A DNA stretch of 5,602 bases from Gammaproteobacteria bacterium. Lineage in GTDB: Bacteria > Pseudomonadota > Gammaproteobacteria > Arenicellales > JAOTYS01. This document shows, piece after piece, positions 1 through 5,419 of this stretch (position 1 is its first letter; every line of letters starts with the position of its first letter). The notes under the pieces are model-generated. The model was not told the DNA's origin. It searched no databases and was given only the letters and a program-made list of their open reading frames with translations. The position numbers and the translations under genes were made by a program. Location of the stretch: positions 1-5,602 of the forward strand of contig JAOTYS010000325.1 in the NCBI GenBank assembly GCA_029861795.1. The letters are read 5' to 3'.

Positions 1-507
1 CCCGTACAGATTGGTCGGCATAACGGCCAGAAATTGCGTGCTGTATTGCCGATTATAGGACCAACACATCTCGATACCGGCTATTTTGGCGATCGCATAG
101 GCGCGGTTGGTCGCCTCTAGTGGACCTGTGAGCAGGTATTCTTCCTTGATCGGCTGGGGACAGTCCCTCGGATAGATGCAGGACGAACCGAGGAACAACA
201 GTCGCTTAACACCAGCCTTCCAGGCCTGATGAATGATATTTGTCTGGATAGCTAGGTTTTCGTGAATGAACTCCGCCGGGTAAGTGCTATTGGCGTATAT
301 CCCTCCTGCCTTCGCCGCCGCAAGAAAAATATACTCAGGCTTCGTGTCCTGGAAAAAGACCTGAGCGGCATGTTCATCCGTCAGGTCCAGTTCTTTGTGA
401 GTCCGGAAGACGAGATTTTCGAAGCGCCCGGCTTGTAGTTGGCGAATCAGCGCAGAACCGACTAGCCCTTGATGACCAGCAACATAGATTCGAGCGTGCT
501 TTGGCAT
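1..507 (-). CDS. fcl: GDP-L-fucose synthase, N-terminal part (runs off window)
   Basis: This enzyme performs the last step of GDP-L-fucose synthesis, the NADPH-dependent 3,5-epimerisation and 4-reduction of GDP-4-keto-6-deoxy-mannose in the cytoplasm. The frame is open from ATG at 507 to the window edge, giving 169 residues of a family that is usually about 320 long. Visible features are the Rossmann glycine motif GHQGLVG (11-17), LAAAKAGGI (62-70), the active-site segment GSSCIYP (107-113) with the catalytic Ser108 and Cys110, the YxxxK pair Tyr137/Lys141 in YAIAKIAG, and MPTNLYG at the edge. It lies downstream of gmd, which makes its substrate, across a 163-bp gap filled with heptanucleotide repeats. 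The ATG has GAGG only about 2-3 nt before it, too close to be a good ribosome site. Identity is secure; the symbol could equally be wcaG. Confidence 0.95.
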   Translation of the reverse strand, partial: MPKHARIYVAGHQGLVGSALIRQLQAGRFENLVFRTHKELDLTDEHAAQVFFQDTKPEYIFLAAAKAGGIYANSTYPAEFIHENLAIQTNIIHQAWKAGVKRLLFLGSSCIYPRDCPQPIKEEYLLTGPLEATNRAYAIAKIAGIEMCWSYNRQYSTQFLAVMPTNLYG

Positions 508-525
508 GCCCTCATGGTTCGTTAT

Positions 526-669
526 TGATGGTTGGTGATTGGTCACTTTAGTAGTGATTGGTAACTGGTGACTAATGATCGGCTATTCTAGCGGTGATTA
601 GTAATTGCTGATTCGTGGTTAGCTCATGTACTCACTGCCAGTCACTAGTCACGAGTTACAAGTCACCGA
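526..669. repeat. Degenerate heptanucleotide repeat region between fcl and gmd
   Basis: Almost the whole 163-bp gap consists of 7-bp units. Read on the plus strand there are two runs of four contiguous units in strict 7-bp register: 555-582 (beginning TGATTGG then TAACTGG) and 595-622 (beginning TGATTAG then TAATTGC). Another TGATTGG is at 536-542. From about 634 to 669 the units switch orientation (AGTCACT, AGTCACG, AGTTACA, AGTCACC), which is the same family on the other strand. The array starts right after the gmd stop at 671 and runs almost to the fcl start. Similar degenerate heptamer arrays are known from intergenic regions of some cyanobacteria (STRR elements) and from Beggiatoaceae (TAACTGA repeats). 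No function can be read from the sequence. Confidence 0.8.
551..669 (-). repeat. Long imperfect inverted repeat within the heptamer region
   Basis: Bases 561-574 (GTAACTGGTGACTA) and 646-659 (TAGTCACGAGTTAC) are inverted copies matching at 13 of 14 positions, separated by 71 bases. Flanking bases extend the pairing loosely to about 551-574 against 646-669, with some differences that would be G-U pairs in RNA. The structure follows from the repeat family reversing orientation. In the transcript it would form a stem between the gmd stop and the fcl start. There is no following U-run, so it is not a canonical intrinsic terminator. Confidence 0.6.
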
Positions 670-670
670 T

Positions 671-1831
671 CTACTCGTGGTAATTGAATACCGAATACCC
701 GTGTTTCTTCACGAGCGCGTCGCGCTCAGCACTCTTCAAGTCCTCGTGGGCCATTTCTTCTACGAGTTCGTTGAACTTTATCTTGGGGGCCCAGCTCAGT
801 TTTTCGCGCGCCTTGGTTGGATCGCCGAGCAGGTTGTCAACTTCCGTCGGTCGGTAGTATCGAGGATCTATCTTTACAATTGTTTTACCAGGACTGAGGA
901 CCGGGGACTCAGACTCAGGACTATCCGTAGACACGGTACCTGAGTCCGTAGTATTTCGCCCTAAGTCCTCAATTACACCCACTTCGTCTGCACCCTTCCC
1001 CTTCCAGCGCAGGCTGATGCCCAACTCTTTGGCCGTTGCGTCGACGAACTCGCGCACACTGTGCTGCTCGCCAGTGGCAATGACGAAATCTTCCGGTCTG
1101 TCTTGCTGTAGCATCAGCCATTGCGCCACAACAAAATCCCTCGCATGTCCCCAATCACGCTGCGCGTCTAGATTTCCAAGATATAAACAGTCCTGCAAAC
1201 CGACCTTGATACGTGCCAGCCCACGGGTAATCTTTCGGGTGACAAAGGTTTCTCCCCTGATGGCCGATTCGTGGTTAAACAAGATGCCGTTGCACGCGAA
1301 CATGTCATATGCCTCGCGGTAGTTTACGGTAATCCAATAGGCATAGAGCTTAGCCACGCCGTAAGGTGAGCGAGGATAGAATGGCGTTGTCTCTCGCTGC
1401 GGCGTCTCGAGCGCTATACCGTATAGCTCTGACGTTGACGCTTGATAGAAACGGCTTTTCTTTTCAAGTCCAAGAATACGGATCGCTTCAAGTAGACGTA
1501 ATGCCCCAAGCGCGTCCGAGTCGGCCGTGTATTCCGGTTCTTCGAAAGACACTGCCACATGGCTTTGGGCCGCAAGGTTATAAAGCTCATCCGGTTGCAC
1601 CTGCTGCACGACATGGATAAGGCTGGTCGCATCGGTCATATCCCCGTAGTGCAGGATGAATCGCTGATCGGGTGCATGCGGGTCCTGATAGAGATGGTCA
1701 ATACGATCTGTATTAAAGAGCGAAGCTCGGCGCTTGATACCGTGTACCTCATAGCCCTTCTCTAAAAGGAACTCGGCGAGGTAGGCGCCATCCTGCCCTG
1801 TGATGCCAGTAATTAGGGCCTTCTTAGTCAT
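671..1831 (-). CDS. gmd: GDP-mannose 4,6-dehydratase
   Basis: Converts GDP-D-mannose to GDP-4-keto-6-deoxy-D-mannose, the substrate of the fucose synthase that follows. The protein is 386 residues; E. coli Gmd is about 373. Visible features are the NADP-binding motif GITGQDG (9-15), [15 protein letters not shown] (30-44), the catalytic set Thr133 and Glu135 in STSELYG with Tyr157/Lys161 in [22 protein letters not shown] (218-232), and the C-terminal [10 protein letters not shown] (322-331) and LLGDPTKA (334-341). Residues about 291-315 form an unusual Ser/Thr/Pro/Glu-rich insert encoded by heptamer-repeat-like DNA. The family NHESP segment reads NHESA (Ala190). The start is fixed by the MTKKALITG homology; the bases before it are heptamer repeats with no Shine-Dalgarno. 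It follows the aminotransferase stop by 45 bp. Confidence 0.97.
   Translation of the reverse strand: MTKKALITGITGQDGAYLAEFLLEKGYEVHGIKRRASLFNTDRIDHLYQDPHAPDQRFILHYGDMTDATSLIHVVQQVQPDELYNLAAQSHVAVSFEEPEYTADSDALGALRLLEAIRILGLEKKSRFYQASTSELYGIALETPQRETTPFYPRSPYGVAKLYAYWITVNYREAYDMFACNGILFNHESAIRGETFVTRKITRGLARIKVGLQDCLYLGNLDAQRDWGHARDFVVAQWLMLQQDRPEDFVIATGEQHSVREFVDATAKELGISLRWKGKGADEVGVIEDLGRNTTDSGTVSTDSPESESPVLSPGKTIVKIDPRYYRPTEVDNLLGDPTKAREKLSWAPKIKFNELVEEMAHEDLKSAERDALVKKHGYSVFNYHE
889..961. repeat. Heptamer-repeat-like insert inside gmd coding sequence
   Basis: On the plus strand the segment has 7-bp units in register from 891, for example GGACTGA (891-897), GGACTCA (905-911) and GACTCAG (912-918), decaying to about 953. 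These resemble the TGAYTGG units of the neighbouring gap. On the coding strand the segment gives residues about 291-315 of Gmd, rich in Ser, Thr, Pro and Glu, just before the conserved DPRYYRP block. The E. coli protein is about 14 residues shorter between the same conserved flanks. The insert therefore looks like a piece of the repeat family captured in frame, at a place where Gmd proteins already vary. Confidence 0.6.
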
Positions 1832-1855
1832 TCGTGATTGGTGATCGGCTGTCAG
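1828..1855. repeat. Heptamer repeats abutting the gmd start codon
   Basis: Plus-strand units TGATTGG (1835-1841) and TGATCGG (1842-1848) are identical to units at 555-561 and 576-582. They are followed by the weaker CTGTCAG, and the preceding register position, TCATTCG (1828-1834), includes the gmd start codon. On the coding strand the repeat occupies exactly the place where a ribosome binding site would be, and no purine-rich Shine-Dalgarno sequence is present. Confidence 0.65.
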
Positions 1856-1876
1856 TACGGTTTGTATTCGTCGTAC

Positions 1877-3019
1877 CTACACTGAGGCTTTACGGTTTCC
1901 TTCCTTGGCCACAGCGTTCGTAACCGCGGCAATGATCATGTCTTGGTCGGCTTTGCTAAGGTACGGATGCATGGGCAAACTCAACACCTCACCGGCTAGT
2001 TTTTCCGATACCGGCAGCCCACCGGGTGCCGTCGGGAATCCCTGATACGCGACTTGGCGGTGCAACGGGATCGGATAATAGATCGCCGTTGGCACACCTG
2101 ATTCTTTGAGTTGCGCCGCGACATGGTCACGATTGTTCAGCCGGATCGTGTACTGCGCCCAGACACTGGTCGACCCCGCAACCACTACTGGCGTCTGTGC
2201 GATATCGGCCAAGGCATCATTGTAACGGTCCGCTACCCGTTGCCGCCACGCGATTTCTTCTTCGAATATGGCCAGTTTCTCCAATAAGATTGCCGCCTGC
2301 AGGGTGTCACAACGGCCGTTCACACCAATTCGCACGTTTTCGTACTTGTCCTTGCCCTGACCGTGAACGCGCAAGCTCTCTAGTATCTCGAGCGTTTCAG
2401 CGTCATCAACGAAAACCGCGCCGCCATCACCGTAGCAACCCAACGGTTTAGCCGGAAAGAAGCTGGTCGCAGTCATCGGCGCAAGCGTGCCCACGCGCTT
2501 TCCTGCGCGGGCGGCGCCAAAACTCTGGGCGGCATCGGCCAGCATGAACAGATCCCTGGTCTCGGCCAGCTCACCGATTGTCTCGTAGTCCGCCGGTTGC
2601 CCAAACAGATCCACCGGAATAATCGCTCTCGGTCGCAGCCCTTGCTTCGCCGCTTCGTCGATCGCCGATCGAAGACTGTCGATATCCATCAAGAATGTTA
2701 TCGGATCGACGTCCACGAATACCGGTGTTGCCCCCAATAGTAAGACTACTTCTGCGGTGGCAACAAAGGTAAATGCGGGCACGAGCACCGCGTCTCCTGG
2801 ACCTATAGCCTTCACCATTAATGGAAGTATCAGGGCGTCGGTTCCGCTCGCACAGCTGAGCACATGTCCCGCACCGCAGAACTCCGCAAGTCGTTGCTCA
2901 AGCAGTTGTACCTCAGGTCCCAGAATGTACTGGCCATGCGCTAGCACGCGCGCAATCGCGGCTTCAATCTGCGGTTTGATTCGTTCTTGCTGTGCTTTGA
3001 GATCGATAAATGGAATCAT
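1877..3019 (-). CDS. DegT/DnrJ/EryC1/StrS sugar aminotransferase, WbpE-like
   Basis: A PLP-dependent aminotransferase that adds an amino group to a keto sugar nucleotide for surface polysaccharide synthesis. The protein is 380 residues and resembles Pseudomonas WbpE along its length: MIPFIDLKAQQERIK at the start, HGQYILGPEV (28-37), CASGTDAL (56-63) for the cofactor phosphate, PAFTFVATAE (81-90), Asp162 and Gln165 in ADAAQSFGA, the Schiff-base Lys191 in SFFPAKPLGCYGDGGA, RIGVNGRCDTLQAAIL, and SLPMHPYL near the end. WbpE acts on UDP-3-keto-GlcNAcA, so a 3-amino uronic acid is a plausible product, but the dehydrogenase and oxidase partners (WbpA, WbpB) are not in the window and the substrate stays open. 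It lies 42 bp after the epimerase stop. No convincing Shine-Dalgarno precedes ATG 3019. Confidence 0.93.
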   Translation of the reverse strand: MIPFIDLKAQQERIKPQIEAAIARVLAHGQYILGPEVQLLEQRLAEFCGAGHVLSCASGTDALILPLMVKAIGPGDAVLVPAFTFVATAEVVLLLGATPVFVDVDPITFLMDIDSLRSAIDEAAKQGLRPRAIIPVDLFGQPADYETIGELAETRDLFMLADAAQSFGAARAGKRVGTLAPMTATSFFPAKPLGCYGDGGAVFVDDAETLEILESLRVHGQGKDKYENVRIGVNGRCDTLQAAILLEKLAIFEEEIAWRQRVADRYNDALADIAQTPVVVAGSTSVWAQYTIRLNNRDHVAAQLKESGVPTAIYYPIPLHRQVAYQGFPTAPGGLPVSEKLAGEVLSLPMHPYLSKADQDMIIAAVTNAVAKEGNRKASV

Positions 3020-3061
3020 AGCTTCGTTATCCGTGACAGGAGTGGCAGGCGCAGACCAGAA

Positions 3062-4072
3062 CTACTGCACACCGTAATAATCCTTATACCACTCAACAAA
3101 TCGCGCCACCCCCGTCTCTACGGAAGTGGACGGTCTAAATGCCACGTCACTTTCAAGGTCGTCGACATTCGCATAGGTAGCAGGAACATCCCCTTCTTGC
3201 ATTGGCATAAGATCCATCTTCGCCTTCTTACCTAAGCAATCTTCCAACACTTGGATGTATGTCATCAGCTCCACTGGTCGATTATTGCCGATGTTATAGA
3301 TACGATACGGTGCGTAACTGGTAGCGGAGTCTGGAGTATCCCCGGACCAGCTCGGGTTTGGCTGTGCCGGGTGATCTATCACCCTTATCACTCCCTCGAT
3401 GATGTCATCGATGTAAGTGAAATCACGAATCATGTTACCTTGATTGAATACCGGGATCGGTACACCCTCCAGAATACCTTTCGTGAATTTAAACAGTGCC
3501 ATATCCGGTCGACCCCACGGCCCATACACGGTAAAGAAGCGCAGTCCGGTGCACGGCAGTTCATAAAGGTGTGCGTAACAGTGTGCCATCAGCTCGTTCG
3601 CCTTTTTGCTTGCGGCATAAAGCGATACAGGATGATCCACATTATCATGTTCAGAGAAGGGTAGCTTCGTATTGGCACCATACACCGAGCTCGATGATGC
3701 AAATACCAAATGTTTAACGCCGCTGTGACGACAACCCTCTAGCATGTTTCCAAAACCTACCAGGTTGGCATCGATGTAAGCATGTGGGTTATCGATAGAA
3801 TAACGAACACCGGCCTGAGCGGCTAAATGCGCCACTGCATCAAACGCATTTTCTCGAAATAATGTTTCTAGATCCTTATGGCCTACAATATCCAGCTTGC
3901 GAAACGTAAAGTCTGAGTGGCTGCTAACACGAGCCACACGTGCTTCTTTGAGGCTGACATCATAGTAATCACTCAGGTTATCAATCCCGAGTACAGTATC
4001 GCCACGCTCGAGCAGCCGGGTAGCAAGCGCTGCACCGATAAAACCCGCCACACCCGTTACAAGAATGTTCAT
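3062..4072 (-). CDS. NAD-dependent epimerase, probably UDP-glucuronate 4-epimerase
   Basis: An extended SDR enzyme, 336 residues, of the CapI/LspL type that interconverts UDP-glucuronate and UDP-galacturonate. Features: NAD-binding GVAGFIG (7-13), [16 protein letters not shown] (30-45), [11 protein letters not shown] (82-92), the Ser block ASSSSVYG (125-132), catalytic Tyr152/Lys156 in [26 protein letters not shown] (178-192), RDFTYIDDI, and the linker [27 protein letters not shown] that is characteristic of this subfamily and separates it from GalE. It is the first gene after the ops element, whose last base is 27 nt upstream of the ATG, and so probably the first RfaH-dependent gene of the operon. 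A GTGAG at suitable spacing could serve as a weak ribosome site. The substrate is inferred from family; other UDP-sugar uronates remain possible. Confidence 0.9.
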   Translation of the reverse strand: MNILVTGVAGFIGAALATRLLERGDTVLGIDNLSDYYDVSLKEARVARVSSHSDFTFRKLDIVGHKDLETLFRENAFDAVAHLAAQAGVRYSIDNPHAYIDANLVGFGNMLEGCRHSGVKHLVFASSSSVYGANTKLPFSEHDNVDHPVSLYAASKKANELMAHCYAHLYELPCTGLRFFTVYGPWGRPDMALFKFTKGILEGVPIPVFNQGNMIRDFTYIDDIIEGVIRVIDHPAQPNPSWSGDTPDSATSYAPYRIYNIGNNRPVELMTYIQVLEDCLGKKAKMDLMPMQEGDVPATYANVDDLESDVAFRPSTSVETGVARFVEWYKDYYGVQ

Positions 4073-4078
4073 TTACGT

Positions 4079-4092
4079 CTCACGACTCACAA
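4079..4092. repeat. Two heptamer-like units before the epimerase start
   Basis: CTCACGA and CTCACAA lie in tandem 7-bp register, 6 bases from the epimerase ATG. They resemble the reverse-orientation units (AGTCACG, AGTCACC) in the gmd-fcl gap. With only two units the assignment to the same family is tentative. Confidence 0.35.
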
Positions 4093-4099
4093 TTCCAGG

Positions 4100-4111
4100 C
4101 ACGCTACCGCC
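4100..4111 (-). promoter_or_regulatory. ops element, RfaH recruitment site
   Basis: The minus strand reads GGCGGTAGCGTG, which matches the E. coli ops consensus (GGCGGTAGNNTG) at every fixed position. In the known system RNA polymerase pauses here, the non-template ops DNA is bound by RfaH, and RfaH stays on the polymerase to suppress Rho termination and help recruit ribosomes. The element is in the transcribed orientation, after the regulator stop and 27 nt before the epimerase start, as expected for an operon leader. The RfaH gene itself ends about 0.75 kb upstream on the same strand, which strengthens the call. It is the only full match seen in the window. Confidence 0.88.
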
Positions 4112-4113
4112 AT

Positions 4114-4135
4114 GCCGAACACTTTTTCGTTCCGC
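4114..4135 (-). promoter_or_regulatory. Imperfect hairpin immediately upstream of ops
   Basis: On the minus strand GCGGAAC and GTTCGGC are inverted repeats (6 of 7 pairs, one mismatch) around the 8-base loop GAAAAAGT. The stem ends two bases before the ops element. In the transcript it would form just behind a polymerase paused at ops and could stabilise the pause, by analogy with the longer JUMPstart leaders. This is inference; a stem this short can arise by chance. Confidence 0.35.
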
Positions 4136-4190
4136 ACAGCGCTTTCACATGTCTCACCGATTCAACGCCTGGCGCGAATCAGGTGCGCAA

Positions 4191-4793
4191 TTATTCCAAC
4201 CGAAGTATGTCCGGCACCATCACACGTTCTTGCCCGACCCGTTCTATGAGTTGTTTGTGGCTAGCGCTAGGTGCCAGTAGATCGGTTAATACACACACAT
4301 CGAAGGTTTCGATGCCATTAAGGTCAGTCCATACCTTTTTCCCGACAAACCGCTCGCGATCGGTACGCGGATCGTAGATTGCGACGATCTCGATTTGGGC
4401 TTCTGTCGCTTGCAGTGAGGCGATCTCCGCGAGATCAGAAATTCCACAAAGCACGACCCGCCGCCAGCCTCTGACAGCACACTGCTGGAAAACCTCGGCG
4501 CAGGAGGTGCTGGCCCGCCGGTAGAAAGCGAAGGAATAAGATAGGTATTTAGCGGTTAGTCTGCTCTTTTCGGCGAACCCCTTAGGAGTGAGATAGTAGA
4601 GGTAACGATTCGCCGGCGCCGCCTTAATCTTCACGTAGCCTTTGCGGATACAGCGCTTTAGATAGGAGTTGGCCAGCCCCAGGGCGACGCCCAGCTGCCG
4701 GGCAAGGTGGCGCTGGCTCAAATCACTCTGCTTGCCGATGGCATCCAGAAGCTCCAGGACAAGCTCGTCGTCGCGCTCACCTTTGGTGTTCAT
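4191..4793 (-). CDS. MarR-like EPS-associated regulator with C-terminal Rossmann-like domain
   Basis: A 200-residue DNA-binding regulator. Residues about 8-80 form a winged helix: a helix ELVLELLDAI, a helix-turn-helix DLSQRHLARQLGVALGLANSYLKRCIRKG (24-52), a wing about 53-68, then YYLTPKGFAEKSRLT (66-80). This pattern fits the MarR-type regulators found in exopolysaccharide clusters, which usually end near 110 residues. Here a further domain (about 108-198) follows, with a strand-loop RRVVLCGISDLAEIA (111-125), IEIVAIYDP (134-142), and FDVCVLTDL. It resembles the Rossmann-like N-terminal domains of sugar-modifying proteins such as PglD, and might sense a nucleotide or sugar nucleotide. Start 4793 is preferred over an upstream ATG at 4898, because the added 35 residues are not family-like and would overlap rfaH. 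It has its own promoter and palindrome, and ops follows its stop. Confidence 0.85.
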   Translation of the reverse strand: MNTKGERDDELVLELLDAIGKQSDLSQRHLARQLGVALGLANSYLKRCIRKGYVKIKAAPANRYLYYLTPKGFAEKSRLTAKYLSYSFAFYRRASTSCAEVFQQCAVRGWRRVVLCGISDLAEIASLQATEAQIEIVAIYDPRTDRERFVGKKVWTDLNGIETFDVCVLTDLLAPSASHKQLIERVGQERVMVPDILRLE

Positions 4794-4804
4794 AGCATGA
4801 ACAC
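4786..4804. promoter_or_regulatory. Perfect palindrome over the regulator start, candidate operator
   Basis: On the minus strand GTGTTCAT and ATGAACAC are perfect 8-bp inverted repeats around the spacer GCT. The second arm begins with the regulator's start codon, and the first arm overlaps the last two bases of the candidate -10 box. A dimeric winged-helix protein binding here would block its own promoter. If transcription starts further upstream, the same bases could form an RNA stem that hides the start codon. Confidence 0.6.
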
Positions 4805-4830
4805 TATAGGCTAAGGGAGAGATCGTCAAG
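4803..4830 (-). promoter_or_regulatory. Candidate sigma-70 promoter of the regulator gene
   Basis: The minus strand has TTGACG (4829-4824), or CTTGAC one base earlier, then TATAGT (4808-4803), with a spacer of 15 or 16 bp. The -10 ends 9 bases before the start codon, so a transcript starting at the usual distance would have a leader of only a few bases. This is the best promoter-like sequence seen between rfaH and the epimerase and may drive the regulator and the whole ops-controlled operon. Confidence 0.5.
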
Positions 4831-4847
4831 CGTGCGAAAATGACGAT
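4822..4847. promoter_or_regulatory. Inverted repeat across the regulator's -35 region
   Basis: ATCGTCA (4822-4828) and TGACGAT (4841-4847) are perfect 7-bp inverted repeats separated by 12 bases. The first arm overlaps the -35 box. The geometry, with arm centres 19 bp apart, would suit a second dimeric binding site on one face of the helix. The arms differ in sequence from the palindrome at 4786-4804, so a different protein might bind. Confidence 0.35.
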
Positions 4848-4866
4848 ATGGTGATGTTGTGAGTGT

Positions 4867-5382
4867 CTACCGAATAGGCTCGATCGTATCTCGGGCAAGT
4901 TCTACCCGGGCCTGCTGGCCCAGGATCTCCAGCAACACCAGCACCCTATCCTTGGCCGACCGCGCCAAGTAGATGGCTTCGAAACCGGCCATCACGCCAT
5001 CCGCAATACGTAATGACTCACCGGGCCGATAGGCATACTCCGGGAGTTGTTGGATCCCTTCGTCGTCAGCGCGCTGTTTGAGGTTGCTTATAAGGTCACC
5101 CGGCACCGGAGTCGGGAATTGCCCGAATCGAACCAGTGCGGTCACCCCCAAGGTCGACCTTATGGGCCCCCAGTCATCATGTTGCGAGTCCAAATGAATA
5201 AACAGGTACCGTGGAAACATGGGCTCAATGACCATTTTCGGCCTCCCTAGTCGCCGGCGCCGCTGTCGTGCTACCGGCAGGTAGGTCTCGAATCCCTGGC
5301 GTTCCAGGTTACACTTGGCAACGCCCTCTTGGCGAGGTTTGCAATACACCAAATACCAATTCTTAGTATCGCCTTGTTTCAT
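4867..5382 (-). CDS. rfaH: Transcription antitermination factor RfaH
   Basis: A NusG paralogue that joins RNA polymerase at ops sites, prevents early termination in long polysaccharide operons and couples them to translation. The protein is 171 residues; E. coli RfaH is 162. The NGN domain (about 8-105) contains NWYLVYCKPRQE (8-19), LERQGFETYLP (26-36), EPMFPRYLFIHLD (53-65) and GVTALVRFG (79-87). The KOW-type C-terminal domain (about 118-171) contains RPGESLRIADGVMAGFEAIY. Glu53 and Arg146 align with E. coli Glu48 and Arg138, the salt bridge that holds the autoinhibited fold, so fold switching may be conserved. ATG 5382 is chosen because the family homology starts just after it; a longer frame from 5481 is out of frame over the kinase gene. 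It starts 37 bp after the kinase stop. A perfect ops lies two genes on. Confidence 0.93.
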   Translation of the reverse strand: MKQGDTKNWYLVYCKPRQEGVAKCNLERQGFETYLPVARQRRRRLGRPKMVIEPMFPRYLFIHLDSQHDDWGPIRSTLGVTALVRFGQFPTPVPGDLISNLKQRADDEGIQQLPEYAYRPGESLRIADGVMAGFEAIYLARSAKDRVLVLLEILGQQARVELARDTIEPIR

Positions 5383-5419
5383 GGTGAGCCAATCCGAGCT
5401 GATTCCCGCGTCCACAACT

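Noticed and set aside
508..670. CRISPR-like array.
   Set aside because: Units are 7 bp and degenerate, with no spacers or repeats of 24-40 bp.
626..943. Plus-strand frame of 105 codons and other plus-strand frames across the window.
   Set aside because: They are antisense to conserved genes; the first one begins with translated repeat sequence (VTSHELQVTD).
3313..3345. Heptamer-like DNA (TAACTGG and similar) inside the epimerase gene.
   Set aside because: The encoded linker, ending in [13 protein letters not shown], is a normal conserved part of this epimerase subfamily, so no insertion is needed to explain it.
4103..4117. Sigma-54-like -24/-12 pattern (GG-N10-GC) on the minus strand before the epimerase.
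   Set aside because: It has mismatches in both elements (CGGCATG, TAGC) and lies over the perfect ops element, which explains these bases better.
4136..4190. TTGAAT or TTGCGC as -35 box of an operon promoter after the regulator.
   Set aside because: No TATAAT-like sequence occurs at 15-18 bp; the stretch is GC-rich.
4794..4898. Longer regulator start at 4898, adding 35 residues.
   Set aside because: The extension overlaps the rfaH stop, has no family-like sequence, and would place the promoter and palindrome inside the gene.
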